55,521 bases of DNA from assembly GCA_027575765.1 (NCBI GenBank), contig JANBPT010000214.1, positions 1 through 55,521 of the forward strand, read 5' to 3'. The position numbers were made by a program, and so were the translations under genes. Below, in pieces: positions 32,315 through 42,162 of the stretch. The notes beneath the pieces are model-generated. The model saw only the letters and a list, made by a program, of their open reading frames with translations. It searched no databases and was not told the origin of the DNA. The DNA comes from Tieghemiomyces parasiticus. Lineage: Eukaryota; Kickxellomycota; Dimargaritomycetes; Dimargaritales; Dimargaritaceae. The first letter of the stretch is position 1. Each line of letters starts with the position of its first letter.

Positions 32315-33089
32315 GAGGTGGGAAAGGTGGCAGGCCGTAGAGCTCGTACATACTGGGAATACCTATGTGCAACTTCAAACCCGTTACTCAAACCCAGCCG
32401 TTTATGAGCTCACCTTCCTTCCCCCTCTATCTTTCTCTTGCGGTATGAGCCTTGGGAGCGTCCTTCTAATCTGTCGCCCAAGTCCATCACCAGCATACCG
32501 CCCCGTCTCTGGTAACCATCCACTTCATGGCTGCTCTGCTCACAGATTTGAGATCCCCTTATGGCAGCTGCCTTCGCCGGTAGACCCTCCGTCCTGTTCC
32601 CCTATGGCCTTCAGCTTTGAACCGTGCTTTTCTCTGGTCTGTCCAATTATCACCCGTCGGACACCTTCTCGTTAGCGCCACATTAACATTGGCGGCGTTG
32701 AAAGTCAATGGGTCCTTTAAGGTCCTTCCTGGTAGATAATATAAACCGACCAGTCCGCTTGTACTCCTAATCTCACTACGTCTCTCCTCACCTTTTTCCC
32801 CCCTTCAGTGTTTCGGGTCCAATACTTTCATTCGTACGTTAGCTATATCCGCATCTGCACTAGCCTTTCATTGTAGGTGTAGTCTGTTATTTACTGTGTT
32901 TGCGCATCTTCTTTCCATGTACCATAGTCAAATCCCTCCGACCGGTCTCGGAAGCTACCGGGGTCACAAGTAGTACTCATTATTTATATTGTTCCTGGCG
33001 AAGCGCCGCCGTTGAACAACCTCGCATATATACATATATATTAGTTAGGCAGGTATCAGTATCCGCTGGCTGCCACCGGCCTCTCCTAA

Positions 33090-33109
33090 ATATATATATA
33101 GATATATAT
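33090..33109 (+). promoter_or_regulatory. TATA-like AT run before the protease gene
   Basis: An alternating TA tract 18-37 nt upstream of the ATG at 33127. It may be the TATA element of a short-leader transcript or just a simple repeat; TATATATAT at about 33030 is another candidate. Confidence 0.3.
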
Positions 33110-33126
33110 TTTACATACTCATCACC

Positions 33127-34323
33127 ATGCTCCCCAGAGGACGGGTCTTGTTTAGCAGCTATGCAGCAATCTACCTTATGTGTGCGCACTATCACCTCCC
33201 CACCGCCATTGCCACTCTTGTCGGCACCAAAGACGGTCTCAATGTTCACAAGTTGATGCGTATAACGGGCGGTACGGAAGCCCCAACCCAGGCCTTCCCC
33301 TTCATGGCTCATGCCCGCATCATCGACTCACCGAACCACGGCAGCAGCAGCAGCAATGTTAGTTGGAGTACTGGCAACTTCACCGTCGAGTGTGGCGCGG
33401 TCTTCCTCAGTGCCGAGTGGGTAGCCACCGCAGGCCACTGCGCCGTCACGGCCGTCACTTCCCAGGGTAACCGGCCCCGCGACCCCTCCCAGTTCACCAT
33501 CGGCTACGGCTCCGTCTCCAAATCCGCCATGCAAACTATCTCGGTCTCCGAGGTCATTCTTCATCCCGAATACGATCGTAAAACCCCCGACGACCACGAT
33601 ATCGCTCTCCTGCGGCTCAGCCACCCCGTACCCTTGGCAGTCGACGGGGCCAGCGGCGGAGATGGTGACGTGGGGGAGACGGTTCGGCCCATCCGGATTT
33701 ACACGTCGACCATCGTGGAAGACCAGCCGGCTACGGTCATGGGTTGGGGTCTGACCAATCCCGCCAACCTCACAACTTTCCCGGATAAACTCGTGGAAAC
33801 CACCGTGAGCCTATCTAACGACCAGCAGATGTGCAGTCTGCTTGACCCAGGGTTCATCAACTCGAACAATGACAAGATTTGCTCCACCCGGAGTCAAGGT
33901 CGGGACACCTGTCAGGGTGATTCGGGTGGTCCGCTCGTCGTGACCTACCCCGCATCCGACTCCCATGGTGGCGGTGGCGGAGTGGCGGATACCCAGTGGG
34001 CCCTCGCGGGACTGACTAGCTATGGTAATTCTTTATCCGGCGAGGCGCTGTGCGGGGCGAGTGATAACGTTGCCTATTACACCCATGTGGCCTATTACCT
34101 TCCCTTCATTATCGCCAAGACCGGGTTGCGGTGGAGTGATTTGGTCGTCGGTGACGGTACTACTAATACCGTTGGCAACTCGGATATTTGGTACAGGTTG
34201 TACCACCACCGGAACGCAGGCAGTAGAGACGCGCGGCCTGCACCCTGGACACTGGCCGTTGGGATTTCCATTATTTTGTTGGGTCCGTTACAACTCCTTG
34301 GCTTGGTGCTTCAGATACGGTGA
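33127..34323 (+). CDS. Trypsin-like serine protease with C-terminal membrane tail
   Basis: Single exon, 398 residues, family S1A. A hydrophobic N-terminus (about 7-30) acts as signal peptide. ITGGTEA (46-52) is the activation cleavage point behind LMR. The triad is complete: His104 in TAGHC, Asp158 in DDHDIALLRL, Ser266 in GDSGGP. Asp260, six residues before the Ser, is the S1 specificity residue, so cleavage after Arg or Lys is expected. After the catalytic domain (ends about 340) comes a short Arg-rich spacer and a hydrophobic helix at 374-396, pointing to a membrane or lipid anchor instead of free secretion. Trypsins are scattered in fungi, often in insect- or fungus-associated species. 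Its 3' end converges with the prenylcysteine oxidase gene. Confidence 0.9.
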   Translation: MLPRGRVLFSSYAAIYLMCAHYHLPTAIATLVGTKDGLNVHKLMRITGGTEAPTQAFPFMAHARIIDSPNHGSSSSNVSWSTGNFTVECGAVFLSAEWVATAGHCAVTAVTSQGNRPRDPSQFTIGYGSVSKSAMQTISVSEVILHPEYDRKTPDDHDIALLRLSHPVPLAVDGASGGDGDVGETVRPIRIYTSTIVEDQPATVMGWGLTNPANLTTFPDKLVETTVSLSNDQQMCSLLDPGFINSNNDKICSTRSQGRDTCQGDSGGPLVVTYPASDSHGGGGGVADTQWALAGLTSYGNSLSGEALCGASDNVAYYTHVAYYLPFIIAKTGLRWSDLVVGDGTTNTVGNSDIWYRLYHHRNAGSRDARPAPWTLAVGISIILLGPLQLLGLVLQIR

Positions 34324-34423
34324 CATTACCAGACGGTGTATCTTACATATCCACCTGTTTAAAAAAACACACACCGCGCCGTTACCAATGAGAGTAATCC
34401 ATACATTTTTTTGGTCAACATGT

Positions 34424-34446
34424 AATATATATATATATATATATAA
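34424..34446. repeat. (AT)n microsatellite
   Basis: About 10 AT units in the spacer between the convergent protease and oxidase genes. Confidence 0.95.
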
Positions 34447-34528
34447 AAGCTACGATAACATTGAAATGCCACGTGGAAGTATAGAAATCAGTAAATTATA
34501 CTAATGGGCGATTACTCGGAACTTAACA

Positions 34529-36112
34529 TTAGGCCGACTGGGTCAGATCGCGTACCAGCAGGTTGGCGACGTTCTGAGCAGATATCATGGACGTTTCCAT
34601 GGTAGAGATGAAGGGCTCAAAGGCGTTAGGGTAGTACAGCTGGGTATCGACCGTCAGCGGCGGGAACTGACCCTCATCGCGGGGAACCAGATTCGGGTAA
34701 GCGTTATACGAGGTCTGGTAGGTCCAGAATCGCGCCCCATAAAGACGGGCCAACTGGCGCTCGGTCAAAGCCTCGGGCGAGAACACTTTGGTGAGCGTAA
34801 AGAATGCGGTAGGCTCGATGGCCGACCGGTTAGTGTACAACGAGGCGGCTGCGATTTTCAAAATCTGGGCGAAGGTCAGGACCTCGTGGACCACCAGACT
34901 GGTGAACGGACAGGTAGCCGAGGCATCCTGCGTCGAATAAATGGCGAGCGGGAGCTGGGAAAAGGAACGCGCTTTGAAGTAGAGCGGGTTGACGACCCCG
35001 GCAACAATGGTCACATGGATCGAGCGGTAGGTAACCGGCGGGGTGACAAGGGCGTTCGGAGTGGTGAAGTAGTTGGGGGTGGTAAGGTTCTGCCAAGTGA
35101 TGCTACTCTTCGCATTAGAGGAGGTGGTGGTGGCGATGGGCGGGGAGGCCATGACGACCGCGTCATAGTCGGTGGAACTACCCGCCGCGGTGGTCACCGT
35201 ATACTGTACCGCGCCTTCGCTGTCACCAGTGGCGGAAACCGATTTCGAAATAGCGGCAACCGGGGTTTTGAGGTGGACGGTAGCCCCACTGGCCGCAAGG
35301 AGTTTCTGGAACACCTGTTGGTTCCCCCCTTGGACTTGGTAGGCGGTCCCACTCGACCCGACGACGCTGATAGCCATGCCCATGGTGTGAATCTGAGCGA
35401 GACCCTGGCCGTAATTCTCACGCGTGGCGATTTCGACGACTTCGGCGAGGTAGTTGGCGTTTAGGTTCGGGATCGCCGCGTTCAAGGCGTTCTGGGCGGT
35501 GGCCTGAGTAGTGGACTGGAGACCTAGGTACTCGAGGATACTGCGCATGGTATCGAAGGTCCCATTGACGGCCGCCGGGTAGTAGACCTTCAGGAACTGG
35601 ACGGCATAGGACTGGATCAATTGGGAGATGGCGCCGATACTGTAGACGCCGAACCGAGAGACGATCACAGCCTGGTCAGCGGTAGCGTTACCGGTCTGCA
35701 TGAACGAAAAATCCGTACCGTTCCAGATACCCAGTTTGGGATTGGCATGGGTATTGCTCAGTCCTGAGGCGGCCGGTTGGACGGTGAGGTTGAACTGGGC
35801 GGCATACTTAATCAGGTTGGCGTTGGTGTCAATGAAAATGGCAGCGCCGGTTTCAATCATGAGATTGGTTCCTGGTACCGTGATAGCATTGACGCGACCT
35901 CCCACTTGGTCGCTGCGTTCGTAAACCGTGATGGATACCGGGGTCGAGGTGTTTGTCATTCCCTGTTGGATGAAGTAGGCCGCTGAGGTCCCTGAGGCGC
36001 CCGCGCCGATAACGGCGATCCGCTTGGGTGCAGGAGTAGGTATACCCTCGGCCGAACAAGTTTCAGCACTGAAAGCAGCCAAACACAGAAGGCCGTAGGT
36101 AATTAATTTCAT
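34529..36112 (-). CDS. PCYOX1: Prenylcysteine oxidase-like FAD enzyme
   Basis: Single exon, 527 residues. A signal peptide (1-21, LLCLAAFSAETCSA) precedes the FAD dinucleotide-binding motif IAVIGAGASGTSAAYFIQ (32-49) and the GGR motif in ERSDQVGGRVN. Further family marks are LIETGAAIFIDTN-type sequence near 86-98, EIATRENYGQ in the middle, and VQGGNQQVFQKLL. The enzyme cleaves the thioether bond of prenylcysteine left after turnover of prenylated proteins, giving cysteine, an aldehyde and peroxide; animal forms are lysosomal or secreted. Several N-glycosylation sequons agree with a secretory route. A generic flavin amine oxidase is the alternative. The length is normal for the family (about 500). 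Confidence 0.85.
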   Translation of the reverse strand: MKLITYGLLCLAAFSAETCSAEGIPTPAPKRIAVIGAGASGTSAAYFIQQGMTNTSTPVSITVYERSDQVGGRVNAITVPGTNLMIETGAAIFIDTNANLIKYAAQFNLTVQPAASGLSNTHANPKLGIWNGTDFSFMQTGNATADQAVIVSRFGVYSIGAISQLIQSYAVQFLKVYYPAAVNGTFDTMRSILEYLGLQSTTQATAQNALNAAIPNLNANYLAEVVEIATRENYGQGLAQIHTMGMAISVVGSSGTAYQVQGGNQQVFQKLLAASGATVHLKTPVAAISKSVSATGDSEGAVQYTVTTAAGSSTDYDAVVMASPPIATTTSSNAKSSITWQNLTTPNYFTTPNALVTPPVTYRSIHVTIVAGVVNPLYFKARSFSQLPLAIYSTQDASATCPFTSLVVHEVLTFAQILKIAAASLYTNRSAIEPTAFFTLTKVFSPEALTERQLARLYGARFWTYQTSYNAYPNLVPRDEGQFPPLTVDTQLYYPNAFEPFISTMETSMISAQNVANLLVRDLTQSA

Positions 36113-37530
36113 GGTGGAAGAAAAGTTGGGGAGGATGGTGTATGAAGAATGGGATGAATTAGAGCATGGAAGACGATGGCAAGCGTTATCAAATGAACCC
36201 CCAAAGTAATAATGAGGTAGTGTATTGGTCAGCCAGAGCCGAAGGGAGTAATAATAGGTACGGTCGAGTCGTAGGCAGGCCAGGGCAAGGAAGGGGAGGG
36301 GGGCATTTTAAATAGTCCAGGCGGTAGGCGGAGGAGACGCCGGTTCGCGGCCGAGATCGCTACTGGGTTTCAAGGAGAGGAGTATAGTGCTCTGATACAC
36401 CAGTTGGTAGAGCGACTTGGTACCGGCTGTGGACAGTATGTCTTCGAAATATCTAATTGATAGGCCGTACAGTTGAGTATCACCCACAGCAGCTTGCATA
36501 TTTCCTTTTACTCCAGAACCACGAGATATGGAAGAAAAAATACCGAACAATATAGTGAAGAGATAATTCGCACGTTAAAATCCAATACACTGGTGGGGCT
36601 CCTCAGCACGAAAATCAGCTCCGGCTCCCATAGTATCAATACCTCCCATGATAGTTGTGTCACTGGGTGTGTTGGGAGAAAAAGGTAATAATGCCTGGCC
36701 TAGGAAGTCGGTGCGTCTCTGTCTAGTCTATTGGATCGACTTTCTAGGTGAACTATTGCACAGTCCTATCTGCTATGATCAGCTTCCATCCCCTACATTA
36801 CGCTACTTATAGGCAAATACCCATGAAAGCTGCCGTGGTGACATGTCTCAAAGCCAGGTACATAGGGAAGTGAAGCGGGTGAAGAACTCGGGCCATCTGA
36901 CGCACGCTGTTGCCTTGGGCAAAGTCGGTGAAGGGTACGAAAATTCGCACGCCCGGTTGATTCACCGCGGAGGGGGGATGGACTGGCCAATTGCCATCAC
37001 CTTCATACAGTGCCAAACTACTCGGCCTCCTTCCCCTCGCACGGTATATCCGGCTCCTCTGGAAATAACAAGGCATATTTCCTCCCAATATGGTAGGTGT
37101 CCCAAGTGTTTCATGTCTAAACAAAAGATAACCGGCCTAGCAAGAACGCTGGTTTGGGTTATAGATTAGCCCTTTTGTCATTACCATACCTACTAAATCT
37201 ATCCACTCCCTTCTCTTACAAGGGAATGTAAATTGTGCGAGGGGGGATCGGAAGGGGTTGCTTTGCGACCAGTGCGGTGGACATAGCCACCCCTCCTCTC
37301 AAATGATACGGATTACCGGTATGCCACTGCCCATGAGTGGGAAGGTAGCTGACATTCGGCAGATCAGCCCCGTCGTTTCCAGAACTAGTTACATCCATTA
37401 GATATGCCGCATTGGGGGAGCTCATGGGTAGAGTCGGCCATGACCCCCCCCACTAGCGCCCCACCCCGAGCATGGCTAAAGTAAGCGACCGATTTAATAA
37501 ATCAGGTATTCGTTGCCTAGCCACGAGTCT
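36113..37530. other. Intergenic, no gene supported
   Basis: Short frames only. The minus frame 36807-37124 has a segment (GVRIFVPFTDFAQGNSVRQM) that reads protein-like but stands alone. The region contains the oxidase promoter on its left and the kaptin 3' end on its right. Confidence 0.4.
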
Positions 37531-39807
37531 TCACGCATTCTCCACATCGTTACTACCTTCGCCGTTCTGATTAGCTATCCGCCCCAGCTGTTTAAGCCTC
37601 GCCACGATAACCTCGCGCAGGTATACGAAGTTGGGCTGCAAGACATGAATCCCACGCATGGTAAGTACGACCAGCTCGTCGGCGCCGTCGAGGTTAATAT
37701 CCCAAAAAAAGATACCGTAGATTGGATATGGGAACCGCTTCTTCCACTTGACTTGCCAGCGCCCGTCCCGGTTGCGCTCGTGAATGAGGAGCATCTGACC
37801 GTAGGTCGCGGTAATTATCTCCGGGATGCCGTCATAGTCCACGTCGGCCACGAGGGTGACCGTAACACTGTCGTGGAGATGGGATTCTGGGAGGACCGTT
37901 GGGTGAGGAACAACGGCAGCGGTCGGTGGGATGGCGGTGGAGTCAGGGTTTGGTAGCTGGGTGGTTGACGAGGTGGTAATAGGTGCGGCTCCGTTCACGT
38001 TTTGGAATAGGACGGCCGCTTCGTTGGCACAGGCAGCTACAAGATGGAGGGGCCTCTGTGGCGACGGCGGATCGTCGGTAACAGTCGGGAAAGCGATGGG
38101 TAATGGTTCTGGGTAAAAGGACAGCGCCGTGACGAGGTTGAGGAGTGGTATGCGGTAGGTACGCCACTGCCAAGCTGGCACATCAGCTCCGGACGAGCCG
38201 GTATCTGCGAGATAAGTTGTCCGCATGGTCAACGATCAATGGTTAGGGGTGAAAATAGTTAAATGAATGCGAAATACATACAAAGTGCAGGGTTTGGGAA
38301 GGGGTACAGGATGAAGAAAACAGTCGGATCATAAATTAATCGCCTAGGATACCTACCATCGTCCGGGTGCGTTTTGGTCGCGTGGGCGACGTAAAGGTTT
38401 TCGTCCATACCGCCTGCGGCGTAGACTCGCTGATACTCGTCGTCCCACTGCGCAAAACTCATCAATCCACTGGGGAGGAGGGAGGAAGGGAGTGAAGGTT
38501 TTACCCATCAGTAAGATCGAGATTGGAAGGACAAGCCAGGGTAGATTAGAACAAGCAAGTACCGGCATTCTAATGGATGGCCGTAGGATATGTCGGCATG
38601 GCCCCAGTAGAGGATGATTGATCGTGCCGCGATAGTGGCTAACTTACCCTGCCTGTTGGGAGGACATGTAGTCCAGAAGTGGAAGGAGGTATCGCGGCTG
38701 CGTGGACCCCTCTGGTTGTACAGGAACCATGGTGTAGGTGTCGTTCTTATGAACGGGGGACGAATTATGAAGGGAGTCCAATATGCCAAGGTTAGACCTC
38801 GCGTGCAGGTCAAAATTCCGCATATGCCTCCAAATTACACAAATAGGCCTTACAAAGACATTGCTGGACGTTTCTTACCAGATGGAACACGGAGGTCTCG
38901 CCGTGTGCCCCCGAGACAACGCAGGTCAACCGACCATCGGGACCGAGAATGCTAGAGGACAAAAGGCAGTGGGAGTCAGAGTTGGAGTTAGGGTAAGTGA
39001 ACTCTTAACATGAACGTATCCCGGCACCGTAGCAAGCCTAATGCCCGGTACAGCACTTACTCATCCAGGATCGCATAGGTCGGGCAGAAGGCGAGCGGCA
39101 GCACTTGTACGTCGTCTAGATACGGGCCGGTTATAGTTACATGGAAAATTAGATATCGACTGGTTAGCTATGCAGTACCCTAGGAGAAAAGTTCGTAGCC
39201 GCCTTCATTGATCGGAACATGCTGACTTGGCGCCCCAGGTTGGTTTTCAGGCAAACCTACCGACGCATTTGAATAACAGGCTCTCCAGGCAGGTATCTTC
39301 TGACCGGGCGCCCAGTATATGGACGTAGAAGAAGGGCTCCGGGTGGTGTGGGTCATCTGAAAGCTGGTGATGGTGAACAGAGGTGAGTGAGGGAGAAGAA
39401 TTGAAAGTGAAAACATAGGTTAGCTGGTCAACCTGGGCTGGGCAGTACCCAGTCTGTCGTATCATACCGCTAACAGCTTGACTACCTACCTCCATCACCG
39501 TCAGGGCGATGATTAAGCGCCGCCGCGACACCTCGTCATCGGGGACGTGGACCGCCGGCACACCGTCGCCAGGGACTGGGAGCGCTGACACGTTCCGCCT
39601 AACGAGTGGCACGCTAACCTCGCGAATGTTGACCGAGAGAATATGGTGGCGCTTATCGAACCGGTACGGAAGGACCAGGGTCACCCAGTACCGCTGGTTG
39701 CTAATGTAGGCATAGAGTTGGTGAGTAGTGGCAACCAGGAGGTGGGCCGGGTCACCCGGAATCTGGCAGGCGCGAGTACTGTCCTGACGGGGGAGCTGGT
39801 AGTCCAT
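37531..39807 (-). CDS. KPTN: Kaptin-like KICSTOR subunit, 7 exons
   Basis: Transcript-order exons: 39807-39490, 39363-39261, 39115-39061, 38951-38879, 38745-38648, 38469-38357, 38204-37531; phases agree, giving 477 residues (human kaptin 436). The C-terminal exon carries FG-GAP-type calcium-loop repeats VADVDYDGIPEIITATYGQM and WDINLDGADELVVLTMRGIH, then VLQ. These follow the kaptin C-terminus closely as remembered. Other shared stretches: LLVATTHQLYAYI near the start, LPLAFCPTYAILD, LTCVVSG, and GLMSFAQWDD before the next propeller blade. Kaptin, with ITFG2, C12orf66 and SZT2, forms KICSTOR, which anchors the mTORC1 brake GATOR1 at lysosomes. The acceptors of exons 2 and 5 have nearby alternatives. 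The fungal copy has a Pro/Thr-rich insert in the last exon. Confidence 0.85.
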
Positions 39808-40852
39808 TACTAGTAGGATGGGAGTGTGCGGGAGGGGGGATGGAAAGTCGCGCACAGGTTGACACAAAACTCGCAATTAGGGTTGTTATAGTCTCACGTC
39901 GGTGGGTTTTCATTTCGACGTCCTATTGGATACTTACGAGGCTGGTGGTACTCGTGCTGAGGAAACCGAGCCCCCATCGGGTAGCGGGCCGGGATGGACG
40001 AGCGAAACTGGCATGCCGTGCGGGGGTTGCTGCCATACGAGAGCGTGCTCGGTAAGGAAGTACAGTTAAAAGGGTTAGCTCCACCATCCTCGGGAGGGGT
40101 CTTTGACTGGATAGGAAGTACCTAGGCCCATACGCGCTCGCTATGAACAGTTAACGTTCACTCTCTCACCTCTTCTCTTTCTCGGGGAACCAGTCGCAGT
40201 GTACCTCGCCAAACATAAAGGCAAGGTCTTCGGTTTCATTCGCCATGGCGTAGGCGGAAAGGCACCGGGAGACAGCGGGCCAAGAGCGGGATGGAGGTAA
40301 AGAACTGAACGAGGAGGTTGCTAAATGGCAAGTTAGGTGGGAATGGGCTAATGAGGAGGTGGAGCGGATGGGTAGTCTAGTTCGTGGCACAAGCAGGAAG
40401 AGGGGACTCAGGTACGTTAGGGCATAGTGAATGGCAGCGCGGGGGTTGAACAGGGTAAGATTGCCACTGCTCATGGAGTAACTTGGCCCTACACATGGCG
40501 GACTTTAAGAATGGCATCTTCGGCCACGGTCACGGCCACCCTTCCCTCACTGGCGCGATGAAGTAGGATCACGTGAGTGGGTGGCCCCCCGCTTGACCTG
40601 AGCACCGTCCATTCGAACTGGTCGACGAAAGGGATGGCAGAGGTATGACCAATAGGGAAAAATAAAAAAATAAAAAAGCCAGGCCTAGCACATTGATAGG
40701 ATTCCTTACACATGCACTAGGCCACTAATAGTTTGCTGACAGCCGCTTAACTATCACCAAGCCGCCAGTTGCTTACTCTAGCTCATTCCCTCGACACATT
40801 CCTTTCCTATTGCCTTTACCCAGAACCCGGCCCCGTTTTCGCAGCCGACACC
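39808..40852. other. Divergent spacer with exon-like minus-strand pieces
   Basis: On the minus strand three open stretches look coding. One is 40489-40625 (QFEWTVLRSSGGPPTHVILL, then RASEGRVAVTV), ending at a stop and preceded by a good acceptor (GACCAG). Another is 40170-40250 (MANETEDLAFMFGEVHCDWF), ending in an AG|GTGAGA donor. A third, at about 39930-40105, follows a TATCCAG acceptor. I could not join them in phase to each other or to kaptin, and recognise no family. They may be a small unknown gene or remnants. Confidence 0.35.
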
Positions 40853-41888
40853 ATGGCCAAGAAGAACCGGGCGCAGCTCGAGAAAATTGAAAAATTGTAA
40901 GGTGCCCGGCCACTTTGCGCATGGACTACCGGACACAATGACTATTGTCCTTCCTGCCTCCTCCCCTTAAGAGTGCATTACGTTACTAACCCGCAGCACA
41001 TACCATCCCACGCTGTTCTATTTATCATGTTATATCGTCTACAGTGGTGACCGGGTGCCGAAGCATGTGTCTCGGAAAGACACGCCCGCTGGCTTCCAAC
41101 AGCTAATGGAGTTTTCACAATCTGTTGCTGACGCTAAGAAAGAAGCCAAGCGCCAAGCTGATGTAAGTAGCATGGGTGTGAAGGCGGAGATACTCGTCTA
41201 GCCTTCACAAACATTGTCTTATAATTCCCATCGATCTTGGTCGCCACTACCTTGTCTAACGCTCAACTCACCTGGCCTTTGACTGCAATATTGGGGTGTG
41301 TTATGCGCCCTCCAGTATCAAAAATCCCGTAAAGCTGCCCAATCCGATAAGGGTACCGCTCAGGCTAAGTCCACTGCGCCCAAGACCCTCGACGATATCC
41401 GCAAGAAGAAGATGCTCAAACGGAAGCGCGCGGCTCGGGCGGCCGAGCGGCAAGAAGGTGAATTCCGTGACTTTTCCGATCTTAAAGACCCCGTCCGATT
41501 TAACGAGCAGGTCGACGCGCCCCCAGTCTTCCGTAAACTGCCCCGTGCTACGGGCAAGGTGATCATGCCCGGAGAAACCAAACTGACCGCTGTGAAGCCG
41601 CGGCCACAATCCCAACAGTTACCATCGTCCGCGTCGGCGAGTAAAAACTCGGCCCATAAGGGCCTGCTATTGGCAGCCAAACTCTTGACCCCGGCAGATG
41701 AGTCGGTCAACGCCACCAAGGCCAAGGCGAAGGCTAAGGTGGACAGCCTGTCTCGCGGTGAGAAACGCGCATTGGAGGTTGAACGTGAACGGGCAGTTGC
41801 GTTGTACCGCCAGCGGAAGGCAGCCGTCTACGAAAAGATTAACCAGGCGCGGAACCAACAGCAACTGGATTCACAAGTTGAAGAGTAG
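40853..41888 (+). CDS. CCDC137: CCDC137-family nucleolar/RNA-processing-like protein, 3 exons
   Basis: Exons 40853-40896, 41045-41162 and 41316-41888 encode 244 residues. The protein is very basic with Lys/Arg-rich coiled segments (KTLDDIRKKKMLKRKRAARA). Shared marks with animal CCDC137: the early DRVPKH segment, a middle segment of the type F.D..KF.E.V.APP (here DPVRFNEQVDAPPVFRKLPR) and the closing helix VERERAVALYRQRK. Animal CCDC137 (RaRF) is nucleolar and chromosome-associated and sequesters the retinoic-acid receptor; a ribosome-biogenesis role is likely in fungi. The first exon is only 14 codons plus 2 nt. It diverges from kaptin, with about 1 kb between. Confidence 0.75.
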
Positions 41889-41936
41889 ATAAAGCTGGCT
41901 TAGTGGTTGGCAATGTAGGTCAGCTTGAACACACCT

Positions 41937-41942
41937 AATAAA
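41937..41942 (+). terminator. Poly(A) signal of CCDC137
   Basis: AATAAA stands about 50 nt after the stop codon at 41888. Confidence 0.45.
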
Positions 41943-42162
41943 GCAGATACCTTCGTACTGCGTAACGACGTGGGGAAGTGGAGGGAAGAGGGTCCCTAAA
42001 TAGCTTTATTACATTATGGAAATGGCTCTGACAATGGTGAATTGGTACGGAATAGATATCCGACTAACTTGCGGTTAATTGGCTTTCATTCTGGATGGTC
42101 ATTCCGTTTCGAGACCAGTAGTCACTACGGGGGGGGCCTTCATAGGAACTCGCCTATATAGA

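Larger units (their letters stand above)
31403..33126. other. Intergenic, contains microsatellite and TATA-like runs
   Basis: No gene is supported. The plus frame from 32280 starts inside the GA repeat and is an artefact. AT runs at 33090-33109 lie directly upstream of the protease start codon. Confidence 0.5.

Noticed and set aside
32280..32675. 131-codon frame starting with Arg-Glu repeats
   Set aside because: It begins inside the GA microsatellite and has no domain pattern afterwards.
34886..35464. 192-codon Gly/Arg-rich plus frame
   Set aside because: Shadow of prenylcysteine oxidase on the other strand.
37943..38173. Second minus frame inside the last kaptin exon
   Set aside because: The FG-GAP-containing frame covers the same bases and joins the upstream exon in phase.
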